A program made the position numbers and the translations under genes. Positions 33,350-50,886 of a stretch of DNA of 64,000 nucleotides are shown piece after piece. Source of the DNA: Tillus elongatus (lineage: Eukaryota; Arthropoda; Insecta; Coleoptera; Cleridae); assembly GCA_964006375.1 (NCBI GenBank), contig OZ023267.1, positions 35,351,766 through 35,415,765 on the forward strand, read 5' to 3'. The notes beneath the pieces were generated by a model. The model was not told where the DNA came from. It did no database searches and worked only from the letters and a program-made list of their open reading frames with translations. Numbering within the stretch: position 1 is the first letter of the stretch; each line of letters starts with the position of its first letter.

Positions 33350-34956
33350 ATTTAGGTTAGGTTAGGCTTGATTGTGAGTAAGCCATACCGGTCCCTCCAC
33401 CGCGACCATAAGGTCTATTGTGGCTCACGCCTAATAGTCTATATTTCGCCCAACAAAGCCAGCCTCCTGCAGAGGTCGATAATCTTTGTGGGCGAAAGTT
33501 GATCCAGATCCTACGGAGCAAGCTTTATCTTGCCAAAGAGCAGGTATCTAGTCCTGTCCGCTGTCGGACAGGAACACAGTACGTGATCTGCTGTCTCGTC
33601 ACTCTACATACACAGCCGGCACTCGGACTCCTGACCGACCCCAATACGGTGCATGTGGTGACGCAAGCGGCAGTGTCCTGTATACAGGCCGACTAGAGTA
33701 CTCAGTTGTTGTCTGTTAACCTCTAGAAGTTTTTTAGCCCTTGACTCAGACAAGCCATTTATGATGGCCTTAGAGTGAGCTAATCCTGGAAGATTTTGCC
33801 AATACTGGATTGTCATTCTTTCTGTCCAGGTCTTTAAGGTGCGTTTTGCTGTGCATGATGTTATCCCCAGCACCGGTTCTGGTCCGACAAAGTCTCTCTG
33901 GGCACCACCCCTGGCAAGCGCGTCGGCCGAAACATTGCCATCATGGTCCGAGTGACCCGGTATCCAGACCAGCGACACCTCATTACAGCTGCCCAGTTCG
34001 TGAAGGGCAGATTTACAACTCCATGTCGTTTTTGAATTACACCGGTAGGAACCAAGAGCCTTTATTGCAGCTTGGCTATCTGTATATATCTTTATCGATT
34101 TGTGTGTGCACTGGTTTTTTATACTTTCCCTTGCATACATCTCGATGGCATACATTTCTGCCTGGTGTATGGTTGCGTACTTGCCGAGGCTAGCTGACAG
34201 TCTACAATCGGTGCTGCCCCCATATGCGCCGGCTCCTACTCCCAGATTGGTTTTGGAGCCGTCAGAGTACCAGCAGAGATCGGCTCTCAATAGGGTCATT
34301 CGCTCTCAGTCCTCCCTTTCCGGGAGGACGGTCTTGAAATACAGATCTCTACTGATCTTTGTAGGCATCAAATCTGAGACCATACCCAGAATCCCGTGAC
34401 CGTTAATCTCATCTAGGAGTCCGGACCCTCCCAGACTGATTTCCTTCGGCATACTGTCGGCCGTTTGTTTTGGTGTGTACGTTGTTCACCTCGCCACCCT
34501 CTCCAACCATATGTGAAGAGGTGGAATATTAAGGAGGACCTCCAGAGCGGCTGATGGAGCGGTGGTTATCGCTCCCGTTATCATCAGTCAAGCTTGTCTC
34601 TGTAGATGAGCCAGTTTGGCCCTCGCGATACCACGAAGTGCCTTAGGCCACCAAACTATGGCTCCATATGTTATCATTGGTCTGATAACCACTACATAGA
34701 GCCAGTACATCTGTTGGGGGTTTGTTCCCCAGTTGTTTCCACAGATTCTCCGGCATGTCCACAGGGACAGTATAGCCCTGCGGAATACATTCTCTAACTG
34801 TATGTCCCAGTTTTAAGTTGTCCAACCTTCTTCTTCTGGTAAATGGAACAATAATCGTTTTGCGGGGGTTCACAGACATCTGTTTCCTCCGGCACCAATC
34901 ATTCACTACATTTAGTGTCTCCTGAAGAGTACTTGCTAGTTCCTCCTCATATTCAT
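33350..34956 (-). mobile_element. RNase H-type LINE with CCTAA tail, 5'-truncated (copy F)
   Basis: The 3' end on the minus strand is the CCTAA repeat (plus strand TTAGGTTAGGTTAGG at 33351-33365), preceded by the conserved 3' UTR block (CATACCGGTCCCTCCACCGC on the plus strand). Coding remnants run upstream to a truncation at 34956, exactly where the right 186-bp direct repeat starts. Confidence 0.85.
33476..34956 (-). pseudogene. LINE pol: RT end, RNase H and Cys-rich tail (copy F)
   Basis: From the 5' side, VNPRKTIIVPFTRRRRLDN is the end of the RT, followed by broken linker sequence. The frame 34299-33604 then gives an almost complete RNase H: WYSDGSKTNLGVGAGAYGG (first acid), HQAEMYAIEM (Glu), YTDSQAAIKAL (Asp) and LVWIPGHSDHDGN with DALA. 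It continues YTGHCRLRHHMHRIGVG and ECRLCM. RNase H removes the RNA strand during target-primed reverse transcription. The frame breaks in the Cys-rich tail. The family is I/LOA/R1-like. Confidence 0.87.
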
Positions 34957-35142
34957 AATATTTAGATTGGACACGTATCGGGAAAGTTGCCGATCATTGC
35001 AGAAGCCAAATATTACACTCTTTAAACGTATCCCTGACAATCATAAAAAAGTATTGGCGGACCTTGTTTTCTTAAAATCGTACATTTTTTCTCAAAATTT
35101 CATACTTAAAGCAATTTCCGTTTAACGGTCTTTAAGTGAGAT
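34957..35142 (+). repeat. 186-bp direct repeat, right copy
   Basis: The partner of 33155-33340. It begins directly at the 5' truncation point of the LINE. Confidence 0.92.
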
Positions 35143-35629
35143 GAATTCATCGACACAACATAATTAATTATTTTTCATAATCTTTAAAGCATCTTCACTT
35201 TATTTTAGACCCTAACTAATTTAAACAAAATCAGGATGATAATAAAAATGTTGCTTTGTGTCCATGTTAAACAAACTCTGTAAATTTCACAATATGCGAA
35301 ATCCTTGATTGATTTTTTTTTTCTGAAAAACCCTTGTGTGTAGAGGTAAATTTTCAGAACTGAAAATGAACTGAAACTCTGTGGGGCTGTTGCAGTTTTA
35401 TCTCAAAATTCTCATTTTTTAGTTACATTTTTCTTGTAAACACAGAAGTTTGTAACTGTGATAATTTATCTTAAAAGCCGTCGTGCCCTTGGTGGCCATC
35501 GTTTGTCTTATTAAAGCAGGACCATACGTGAAGATAACCTTTTGTTCTACAGACAGGGCTCGAAAAAATTATCGCTGAATACTCCGTGTTTCGAATATTC
35601 CGATAGTTTTTGTTTGTTTTTTTTTTTTT
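35143..35629. other. Unrecognised intron
   Basis: No supported feature. Confidence 0.4.
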
Positions 35630-35985
35630 TACTTGAACGTCGTTCTATTTTCGCGACTATGCCCAATCACCGACGCCAGGAAGCAGTTCTACTTTAGTCT
35701 CCTGGAAATTTTGCGGAACCCCTGCCTTTTTGTGAGGAGGGTAGGGATCTTTCACGTGCCCAACATCGCTTTGGAACTGGACCGACAGCTTTACTTCCCC
35801 TCCGAAGGGCGGAGCATACAGGCATTCAACTTGCTCACATACAATGCCACATGCTCGGTTGATGCTAATTTTACAGTATGTACTATAAAAGTAAAAAGGG
35901 AACCCTGGGAATCGAACCTAGTGCCCTTCGGTTCAGAGGCACACGTTGTTACCCCTGGACCACCGAGGTCCCATTTCGATAGTTC
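35630..35985 (-). mobile_element. tRNA-derived SINE
   Basis: The minus-strand head at 35976-35900 reads GGGACCTCGGTGGTCCAGGG, with a box A-like segment and TAAC, then the box B block AGGTTCGATTCCC and GGGTTCCC closing an acceptor-like stem with six of seven pairs. A body of about 270 bp follows, containing CCGCCCTTCGGAGGGGAAGT and AAAGATCCCTACCCTCC. A pol III promoter in the head would drive transcription. The open frame on the plus strand has no domain. Confidence 0.75.
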
Positions 35986-36068
35986 GATTTGGTGTTTCAT
36001 AACTATTTTGGCATCTCTGTATTTCTTAGTCTTATACACAGGTACTAACTTGTTTAATTCCTAATGTT

Positions 36069-36760
36069 GTTCCTACCGGTGTAATTCAAAAACGGTATGG
36101 AGTTGTAAATCTGCCCTTAACGAACTGGGCAGCTGTAATGAGGTGTCACTGGTCTGGATACCGGGTCACTCGGACCATGATGGCAATGTGGCGGCCGACG
36201 CGCTTGCCAGGAGTGGTGCCCAGAGAGACTTTGTCGGACCAGAACCGGTGCTGCACAGCAAAACGCACCTTAAAGACCTGGACAGAAAGAATGACAATCC
36301 AATATTGGCAAAATCTTCCAGGATTAGCCCACTTTAAGGCCTTCATAAATGGCCTGTCTGAGTCAAGGGCTAAAAAGCTTCTACAGTTAAACAGACAACA
36401 ACTGAGTACTCTAGTCGGTCTGTATACAGGACACTGCCGCTTGCGGCACCACATGCACCGTATTGGGGTCGGTCAGGAGACCGAGTGCCGGCTGTGTATG
36501 GAGAGTGACGAGACAGCAGAGCACGTGCTGTGTTCCTGTCCGGCAGCGGACAGGACTAGATACCTGCTCTTTGGCAAGGTAAAGCTTGCTCCAGAGGATC
36601 TGGCTCAACTTTCGCCCACAAAGATTATCGACCTCTGTAGGAGACTGGATTTGTTGGGCGAAATATAGACATTAGGCGTGAGCTACAATAGACCTTATGG
36701 TCGCTGTGGAGGGACCGATATGGCCCACTCACATACAAGCCTAACCTAACCTAACCTAAC
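36069..36760 (+). pseudogene. CCTAA-tailed LINE, 3' end only (copy G)
   Basis: It begins inside RNase H. The frame 36143-36337 gives SLVWIPGHSDHDGNVAADAL. A deletion after GPEPVL shifts to the frame ending at 36668, which contains AKRTLKTWTERMTIQYWQNL, STLVGLYTGHCRLRHHM and the Cys-rich tail ECRLCMESDETAEHVLCSCP. The 3' UTR (GAGCTACAATAGACC) and the tail GCCTAACCTAACCTAACC at 36738-36760 follow. The RT is absent. Same family as copy F, opposite strand. Confidence 0.87.
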
Positions 36761-36765
36761 TTGTT

Positions 36766-36985
36766 TAAGCCAAAAAAATGGAAAAAAGGCTTCTGGTTTG
36801 ACAATTTCCACACCTTTTAAAAACAGTTTTAATTTGGGCATTTAACTTTAGACCTAATCTTTTTTTCAAATTAATCAAATTAACAAAAATCACGGTAAAT
36901 TTTATAGTATCCCATTTATTGTTTAATTTGGCAATAAAATATTCTATTCTGCAAATGTTTGTGTTAAACAATGCGAACATATCAT
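36766..36985 (-). pseudogene. Penelope-like RT scrap
   Basis: The minus strand reads FALFNTNICRIEYFIAKLNN followed by IKF, the segment just after the RT catalytic YMDD in the copies at 44526-44948 and 45369-45866. It then runs into unrelated sequence. Confidence 0.7.
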
Positions 36986-38130
36986 TTTTTTATTAATTTT
37001 AGATTCTCCTCATTAATGTGGTGATTATTATCTCAAATATGTCAGACAACGGAAGATCTATCTATAGTACCCTATCTTAATTGCGCTAAATATTCTTTGA
37101 ATCTAATTCCAAAAGATCTTTCTGTTTGTCCGACGTATTTAAGATCACAATCTTTACAACTCATATCATAACTTTCCGACATTTTGGTCGTAATATCCTT
37201 GTCTTTTGGGTTACTTAGCAAATTTTTTAAAGTATTTTTTGCGGAAATGTTAGTTGCAAATTGGCTTTTTTTAAATGCTATCTAGACCCCTCGTGACTAG
37301 AGGTTCAAATGGTAAGCAAACAAAGGTTAGTGGGCTTTCTCCCTTCTAAAGTCGTTGATTCCGCTAACATGTTCTTTGTTTTCTGTTTGTTAATTAATTT
37401 CTTCGCTAGGCAAGCAGTGTATCAGTTATGTTCGGCCACTTACTATACTTTAATTCTTTGGTATATCTACTTTTACTTAATAGAAAATTAATAAACCTGT
37501 TTAGTAAAAAATTCAGAGTGTCAATTTTTTGTGCGTACGTATGAGTAATTCGGAATGTAACTTAGAGTGGTGATTTCCTTTCTGTGGACACCGAATTCTA
37601 AAGTTTCTTTATTTTTGATAACTAGTGTACCTAGAAAGGGTAATTTATTATTAATTTCTGATTCTTGGGTAAATTTTATAGAATCCAATTTATTGTTTAA
37701 TTTGGGAATTAAATCTTCTATTCTGCAAATGATTGTGTTAAACAATGTGAAAATATCATCCACGTGACGAAACCAATCTAGAATAATATGACTTTAACTT
37801 TCAAAATACGTTTCAAATCTACTCATGAAAAGGTCTGCAACAAATGGCCATAGCGGATTGCCCATTGCCTTGCCTTGGGTTGGTTAAAAAACTCATTGTT
37901 GAATTAAAAAATACTTTGTTTAATACAAAGGCTTGTTAAAGTTAAATATTCTTTGCAGACCTTTTCATTTATGTTATTCATTTTTAACAACTCTTCTAAA
38001 TACGTTAACGTTTGCTTCGTGGGTACGCTAGAGGACAATGAGGTTACATCAAACTAAATCAAAACCTCGCCTTCAAACAGTTTAACGTCCTTAGTGTTAT
38101 TAATAAATTCAAGTGAATTCGCTACATTAG
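36986..38130 (-). pseudogene. Penelope-like element: RT part and GIY-YIG endonuclease
   Basis: The frame 37763-37521 gives MDDIFTLFNTIICRIED, then NKLPFLGTLVIKNKETLEF, the RT catalytic box and thumb of Penelope-like elements. Further along the strand (about 37215-37090), pieces read CDLKYVGQTERSFGIRFKEY. This is the conserved core of the GIY-YIG endonuclease that nicks the target DNA in this class. The stretch 38130-37770 holds the upstream RT part, with ELLKMN-type sequence and AMGNPL-like remnants. Many shifts and stops are present. Confidence 0.8.
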
Positions 38131-39759
<1,629 letters not shown>

Positions 39760-40163
39760 CATAATAAATACTAAAACATACCATTTTGCAGTGTATTACC
39801 CAATTTGGACTTTGATCGGACCAGCATCTTAAATTTTGGGAAGACACCACTCCATTATTTCTGAAAGTAGCCAAGTGAAGTTTGGAACCTGCAATGAGCG
39901 CTGATAAGTAAGCTGAAACGTATATTTTTTCATCTTTTGATGACGCTAGTTTTGTTAGTGAAACTATCGTCAGGTCTTTAAAAAGATGTATCATGATGAT
40001 TTTGGTTCTCCAAGTGTACTTATGAGTGCTCATCGCAGGTTCCAATCTTCACTCACGTACTTTCAGAAATAATGGAGTGGTGTCTATCCCAAAATTTAAG
40101 ATGCTACTCCGATCAATCTCCAAATTGGGTAATAGATAAGGGGTATGTTTCTGTATTTATTAT
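39760..40163. repeat. Foldback with hammerhead-like motif in its loop
   Basis: The left arm 39760-39910 (ATAATAAATACTAAAACATA, GAGTGGTGTC-type block, GGAACCTGCAATGAGCGCT) is inverted at 40018-40163. The 107-base spacer holds the motif at 39932-39973 and the CTCCAAGTGTACTTATGAG block shared with the other Penelope-type terminal repeats. Confidence 0.85.
39932..39973 (+). ncRNA. Hammerhead-like motif, one core change
   Basis: TTGATGA (core with C to T at its first base), one linker C, stem II GCTAGT/GTTAGT through wobble pairs with loop TTT, GAA, stem III AC/GT with loop TATC, then triplet GTC and AGG. Confidence 0.5.
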
Positions 40164-40499
40164 GAAGAAACTTGTATTAGTTTCATTAAAGCTACAAAAT
40201 ATTTCCAGAGGGAAACTTAATTCATATATAGAAAAGTTAAGTGTCTGCCAAATTATAAACGTAGGAGTTATTTTTCCTTATTATCCGCCAGCATGATTTC
40301 GTTTTAGTCAACCTAATGAAACGGTTTTTTTTTCAATATTAACATTAACAAAGTGTCTGCTCAAAATTATATTTTCAGACTCAAAGGTGACAAGTTATTC
40401 AGGAGTTTTAAACAAAAATTAGATCTTGTTCAAAATGTATGAAATCTGTGCACCATTGTTTCTCCAAATGTCAAAATAAAACAGAAAAGACCATACATT
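40164..40499. other. Unrecognised intron
   Basis: No supported feature. Confidence 0.4.
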
Positions 40500-40580
40500 C
40501 ATCGTTCTGGAATCGATCACGCAACTTTCTGCGTAGAAGACAAGCACGTTACCACTGAACTATCTAAGGATACGTTAATT
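40500..40580 (-). mobile_element. tRNA-like SINE head, decayed
   Basis: The minus strand gives CCTTAGATAGTTCAGTGGTA (box A-like), an anticodon-stem-like CTTGTCTTCTACGCAG, and GATCGATTCCA (box B-like). No tail was delimited. It could also be a lone tRNA pseudogene. Confidence 0.55.
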
Positions 40581-41644
40581 AACGTTTTGTTTATATGATA
40601 CTTGACACAGACTTCATGCGCGGGATGTATTATATTATATTAAAACTATACGTAACAATTAATCACAGAATTACTAAAATTGCCATTTAAACACATTCAA
40701 TGACCGTTTCGATCTTGTATAACGTCTTATGTTTAAGTTTGAAGATAAAATAAATAATGTTAAAATCGTTTTTATAGAGACTTGACTTGATTTTGTTTAC
40801 ATTTCTACTGTATTATGCTACACCTTCAGTCTTAAACTGTATTTTGGACCATTCATCAAGCTACAAACATAGTGTATTTTGAAAATTGATTGAATCCCCC
40901 AGTTAAATAACAATCACTTGGCAAATTTCCATCCAAATTCGCGCTCAGCTGAAGGAATTTTTCCAAAAGCTTTTCATCGTTACCTCTCCCATTAGTGAAT
41001 TTTTCTTAATGAAAGTTCGCTAATAAGTACAATTAATAAAATTTACCAATATAACCAGCTTTACTCACATTCAATCCAATTGCCCAATTAAAATTCATGA
41101 TTATTTTATGTGATGAGCTGGTGCTTAATTTAACAAATTAGTAGGTCACTGGTATAATTGACTCTGTATGCAAGCTTCAGTATTATGCTACGTAATATCA
41201 TATTAAATTTGCAACCTGATTACACAAATATCGGCTTTGTGCAGTGGACGAGAGCCCTCAGGCCTTAAACAATCTCACACGTATCATCCCGCATACAGCA
41301 TTAATGATTACATCAATTAACACAACAGAAATTATACAATATTTACTTACAAATAACCTGACCGAGCGTTGTTGTTGTTTGCTTACGATATACAATACTA
41401 ATCAGCATTTGTAGTGTATTTACAATTGAATTATTTTTGCTGAAAAACCTACTTTTTATGCCAAGCTGTTCTCGAATTAATTACAAGCGTTAAACAGGCA
41501 AATTAGCAATTTAAATACGGTAAACAAATTGGGTCTGGTTCACTTTTAGCATTGGCAATTGTTAAATACCTATTTGAAACTTTGATCACTGTATACGTAA
41601 ATAACCAAATCAAGCCTATTTACTAAGTGAAGATTGGAAACTAT
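40581..41644. other. Intron with a family M scrap
   Basis: 40935-41035 (TTCGCGCTCAGCTGAAGGAA, CCATTAGTGAATTTTTCTTA) matches the right end of repeat family M. The rest is unrecognised. Confidence 0.5.
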
Positions 41645-41784
41645 GATGAGCACATATAATCACACTTGGAGAACCCAAATGACCACAACACATTTTATAA
41701 AACCTGACGATGGTTTCACTAACCAAGTTAGCGTCATATCAGAGGATGGATGATTCATAATTTTTTTATTATTACTATATTTAG

Positions 41785-41844
<60 letters not shown>

Positions 41845-41998
41845 CTAAATATAGTAATAACAAAAAATGTATGAATCTCGCTCCGCCGCCTATGGGCAGT
41901 TTCCTGATAGATTACTTTATAAAATACATACCGGCAAAGGCACGTCCGATAGATAATAGAAGAATACGGATATATTGTGACTGCCTACTTCTGAAGGG
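41645..41998. repeat. Two Penelope-type terminal repeat pieces joined head to head at a (TA)n
   Basis: The minus strand from 41787 reads TTGCTAAATATAGTAATAAT and runs to the hammerhead-like motif. The plus strand from 41842 reads TTGCTAAATATAGTAATAAC, then CTCGCTCCGCCGCCTATGGG, as at 46537-46650. The (TA)n at 41788-41842 is the axis of symmetry. Confidence 0.8.
41702..41746 (-). ncRNA. Hammerhead-like motif with a two-base core insertion
   Basis: Minus strand: CCT, CTGATATGA (core with two extra bases), linker C, stem II GCTAAC/GTTAGT with loop TTG, GAA, stem III AC/GT with loop CATC, triplet GTC, then AGG pairing with the starting CCT. Confidence 0.55.
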
Positions 41999-44310
<2,312 letters not shown>

Positions 44311-45175
44311 ATATTTATTCTAGTTGCAAATTGGCTTTTTTTTTTAAATATATTAAGACCCGTCGTGATTAGAGGTTTAAATGGTAATCAAAGTTTTTGT
44401 CGGCTTTCTCTCTCTTCTAAAAGTCGTTTATTCCGCTAACATTCTCTTTGTTTTCTGTTCGTTAACTAATTTCTTCACTAGGTAAGCAGTGTATCCATTA
44501 TATTAGGCCACGTTGTTAAAATCCTTTATTTTTTGGTATATCTACTTTTACTTAAAGGAAAATTAATTAACCTGTTTAATAAAAAATTCAGGCTGGCCAT
44601 TTCTTGTGCGTACGTATGATGTGAGTCCTTCAGGATGTTGCTTAGAGTGGTGGTTTCTTTTCTAGGGACATCGAATTCTAAAGTGTCCTTAGTTTTGATA
44701 ACTAGTACATCTAGAAAGTGTAATTTATTATTAATTTCTAATTTAAGGGTAATTTTAATAAAATCAAGTTTATTGTTTAATTTGGCAATAAAATCTTCTA
44801 TTATGCAAATGTTTGTGTTAAACGCTGCGAAAATATCATCCATGTAACGAAATCTTACTCTAGAATAATACTCACTTTCACTTTCAAGATCTGTTGCAAA
44901 TCTACTCATGCAAAGGTCTGCAACAAATGGCGATAGCGGGTTGCCCATTGCAATGCCCTGGGTTTGTTAAAAAAAACTCATTGTTGAATTGAAAAATATT
45001 ATGTTTACTACAAAGGATTGTTAAAGCTAAATATTCTTTGCAGACCTTTGCATGTATGTTACTCATTTTTAATAACTCTCCTAAATACGTCAACGTTTGC
45101 TCCGTGGGAACACTAGGAAATAATAAGGTTACAACAAATGAAATTAAAACCTCGCCTTCAATCAATTTAACCTCT
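44311..45175 (-). pseudogene. Penelope-like reverse transcriptase fragment
   Basis: The frame 45165-44902 has LLFPSVPTEQTLTYLGELLK (motif A region), then a shift near 44950. The frame 44948-44526 gives MGNPLSPFVADLCMSRFATD (motif B), FRYMDDIFAAFNTNIC (motif C) and NKLHFLDVLVIKTKDTLEF (thumb). The linker toward the endonuclease is present as SNLQLE-like sequence near 44330, but the GIY-YIG domain is missing. It lies head to head with the plus-strand fragment at 45360-46300. Confidence 0.87.
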
Positions 45176-45359
45176 TTAATTTTATTAATAAATTTAAGTG
45201 TATTTGTTACTTAAAAACTTTTTTGTTTGGAGGGCCAGCTTTTAAAGTCATTTGTCGACCACTTTGTTAAGCTTTATGTCGGGGAATCTATAGCGGAAAC
45301 AATAGGTCTCATTGATTCTCCCGGTTTAGAATTTTTGGGAGACCGGACCTTTTTGGGGA
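45176..45359. other. Junction between two Penelope-like fragments
   Basis: A short stretch between the divergent fragments. It may belong to the 5' part of one of them, but no motif is clear. Confidence 0.4.
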
Positions 45360-46300
45360 CTTAAGGATTTGAAACTTGTAACTTTCTTCCTTTGCCTTTT
45401 AAACCTTAAAAATAGTCTAAAGAGTTGTCACAACCTCATATCAAAAGATATTTTCATGAGTAGATTTGAAACAGACCTTGAAAGTGAAAGTGAATATTTT
45501 CCTGGAGTGTTCTTTCGTTACGTGGATGATATTTTCGTAGTGTTTAACACAAACATTTGCATAATAGAATATTTTATTGCCAAATTAAACAATAAATTTG
45601 ATTCTATAAAATTTCCCCACGAATTAGAAATTAGTAATAAATTACCCTTTCTTGATGTACTGGTTATCAAAAATAAAGACACATTAGAATTCGTTGTCCA
45701 TAGAAAGGAAACCACCACTCTAAGCTACATTTCGAATGACACACCTCATACGCTCAACACAAAAAGTGCCAGTCTGAATTTTTCAGTAAACAGATTAATT
45801 AATTTTCCTTTAAGTAAAAATAGATATACCAGAAAATTGAAGGATAATAAGAACGTGGCCGAATAGAACGGATACAATGCTTGCCTAGTGGAGAAATTAA
45901 TGAACAAACAGAAAACAAAGAAAATGTTAGCGGAATCAACGACTTTTAGAAGAGAGAAAGCCGAGAAAACTTTGTTTGCTTACCATTGGAACTTCGAGTC
46001 ACGAGGGGTCTAGATAGCATTTTTTTTAAAGCCAATTTGCAACTAGCATTTTCGACAAAAAATAGTTCAAAAACTTGCTAGGTAACCCAAAGGACAAGGA
46101 TAGTACGGCCAACATGTCGGCAATTTATGAAATAGGTTGTAAAGATTGTGATCTTATATACGTCGGACAAACAAAAAGATCTATTGGAATTAGATTCAAA
46201 GAACATTTAGTACAATAAGCATACGGTACTATAGATAGATCTTCTGTCTCCCGATATATTTGGAATAATAATCACCACGTTAATGAGAAGAATCTAAAAT
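45360..46300 (+). pseudogene. Penelope-like RT with GIY-YIG endonuclease
   Basis: The frame 45369-45866 contains FRYVDDIFVVFNTNIC, the catalytic box, NKLPFLDVLVIKNKDTLEF and NRLINFPLSKNRYTRKL. After broken linker sequence, 46100-46218 reads MSAIYEIGCKDCDLIYVGQT and KRSIGIRFKEHL, with the paired Cys and the GIY-YIG-type core typical of Penelope endonucleases. The C-terminal piece around 46260-46300 ([12 protein letters not shown]) follows. RT motifs upstream of B are missing. The hammerhead-bearing terminal repeat lies about 0.5 kb downstream, beyond a (TA)n array. Confidence 0.88.
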
Positions 46301-46345
46301 GAATAAAAAATGTTATTCAACAAGGACAGATAAACGCATTCGAAA

Positions 46346-46870
<525 letters not shown>

Positions 46871-47745
46871 TCAAGCCTATTTTTAAACAACTTTTATATT
46901 GTAATTTCACCAAATGATGGTAAAAACAGGACGCAAGGGGGCTGTAGAAGCAGTCTTTCACACAGCGAGATCGCGGTTCTAGCTCCTGCATTCTATGAAT
47001 CTGGTACGGTCTATATGCGTTTTTCATCGCATTTTACATTAAAAAATCTACCCGACACAAATTCTTAGTCTTGCAACATCCCGTGCTCACCTGGCGAGTG
47101 AACTGAAAATACTTTCCTTTGACCCCTGTTTCACGAGTTAACTGTGACTTTCCATTTTTGTCTGAATTAACTCCCATATTTCCTACATCCCAGCAAGGTA
47201 GGTTTGTCTCTGAATAATATTTTATTCACAAACGCTAGATCTGCATTCGGTTTGTTTCTGAAGTAATAGGAAGATTGTAGTCTAGCTAGAAAAGTTTGTT
47301 TTTTCTTATTATAACTGGAAAACACTTCACACCTACTTTGTTGAAACTGTATAATCGTTCCATTAAACCTCACTTAGTTTTTGTAAAATCTGGTACATTT
47401 TGAAGATGTGAGGTAGTATCTTCTTCGTGGCCTTTGTCGAGAGATGCTGTTAAGCCATTTCAAAGTGATATCACTAGATGAGGGAAGAATTAACATGAGG
47501 CTATAGTTCTTATATAAGCTTATTTATGGGAAAGTCAACTGATCAAAACTCCTTTCGTATCTGTCTTATTGTGCAATTAGAAGTAGATTTTCCTTTTTTG
47601 TGCGTAGTGAAAACTGAAGCCAAAATTAATAAATAGTCGATTTTCAGCGTACTATTAAAAGGGTATTCCCAGGCGATTTTCTGTCGTTATGCTTACCACT
47701 AAAAAACATAATTTTAACGTGTACTTTATTAAGAGTATTTTAAAG
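46871..47745. other. Unrecognised intron up to the acceptor
   Basis: No supported feature. It ends in the weak acceptor TTTTAAAG at 47738-47745. Confidence 0.45.
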
Positions 47746-47897
47746 GGAGAGGACATACCAATTTACATTTGGTACGAGAGCTACCCCACACACAGCGGCG
47801 AGGGATACGAAGGACGTGTCTCGAGGGTGTCACCGGACTCGAACTACGGAGCAGCGTCTCTTAACTTGACGAACATCAGGGAGTCCGATCAAGGATG
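47746..47897 (+). CDS. tutl: turtle (tutl), internal exon: rest of Ig domain 1
   Basis: Encodes GEDIPIYIWYESYP, then GYEGRVSRVSPDS, SLNLTNIRESDQG and the first two bases of a Trp codon. It supplies strands C' to F of the first Ig domain, including the DQGWYEC signature that is completed in the next exon. It begins in phase 0 after AG at 47744-47745. It ends with donor GTAAGT at 47898, splitting the Trp codon TG/G. The 50 complete codons have no stop and match the turtle family almost residue for residue in the YIWYESYP block. Confidence 0.95.
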
Positions 47898-47903
47898 GTA
47901 AGT

Positions 47904-48362
47904 ATTTTATTTGTATTTAATTGTAGTTTTAATTAATTATGTTTAACATGCTTTTCATTTTCCCCCTAAAATCAGTCGTGCAAACAAATAGCTATAAACT
48001 AAAAAGAACTTTTGAAATACATTTTTAAGAAAAATTCAAACATTTGGCGTCTAAATATCAAATGGTATGTTTGTTGAAAATTAAATTTACGTAAATAACA
48101 ATCTTTTACATCACTCTCTATGAAAATGTTATAAACATTTAAAACCTTAAGAACAAACTAAAATATTAATTATTATTTGTGTACTCATATTACTTTTATT
48201 AAGTAGGCTATGAACTTGAAAGAAATAAAATTCATTAACATGTCATAAATCCAATGTCGACATTTGTGGTGGTTTTTAATGAGTATACTGGTGATTTAAT
48301 AAACATTTTAATGTCGCTATATTTTTCTAAGCAATTAGTTTTATATGTTAGTTTGTTATAAA
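47904..48362. other. Unrecognised intron
   Basis: No supported feature. Confidence 0.4.
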
Positions 48363-50420
<2,058 letters not shown>

Positions 50421-50810
50421 AGCTATGAATGATTACTTTAAAATATACCCCAAGCGACGATCACATAGCAAAATTTATTTTCCAAATCTGGTTAGAAACT
50501 GGCACGAGTTTGTTAGTTTTGAAAAAAGTCGGCCGAATTGTTTAGTTAAACATGGATCGCAATAAACATATTCTGGAACAATTTGATGAAAATGGTATGC
50601 TGCAACGGAGCTTGATATTCCTAAATGAACTGTCAACGGTGTTTTAAAGGTGTACAGATACTAGATAAGAGTAGGTGTAAGGATTCTAAGAAGGTGGTTT
50701 TGATAAAAGTGTAATTTTTATTTAAAAAAATTAATTAATAGAGGGGTGAGACTCTGCACAATTTTTTCAAATGAAAGCGAACTAGGACCCCTAGAACCTG
50801 GGTCAGTTTC

Positions 50811-50814
<4 letters not shown>
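50421..50814. other. Intron with an inverted right end of family M
   Basis: 50760-50814 (TTTCAAATGAAAGCGAACTA, CCCCTAGAACCTGGGTCAGT) is the family M right flank in reverse orientation, leading into the next TA tract. The short reading MDRNKHILEQFDENGM at 50551 is too little to assign. Confidence 0.55.

Positions 50815-50882
<68 letters not shown>
50815..50882. repeat. (TA)n microsatellite
   Basis: About 68 bp of TA, adjoining the 3' end of LINE copy C. Confidence 0.97.

Positions 50883-50883
<1 letters not shown>

Positions 50884-50886
<3 letters not shown>

Noticed and set aside
35900..35976. Functional tRNA gene
   Set aside because: The acceptor stem has a mismatch and the sequence continues into a SINE-like body, so a SINE head is the better call.
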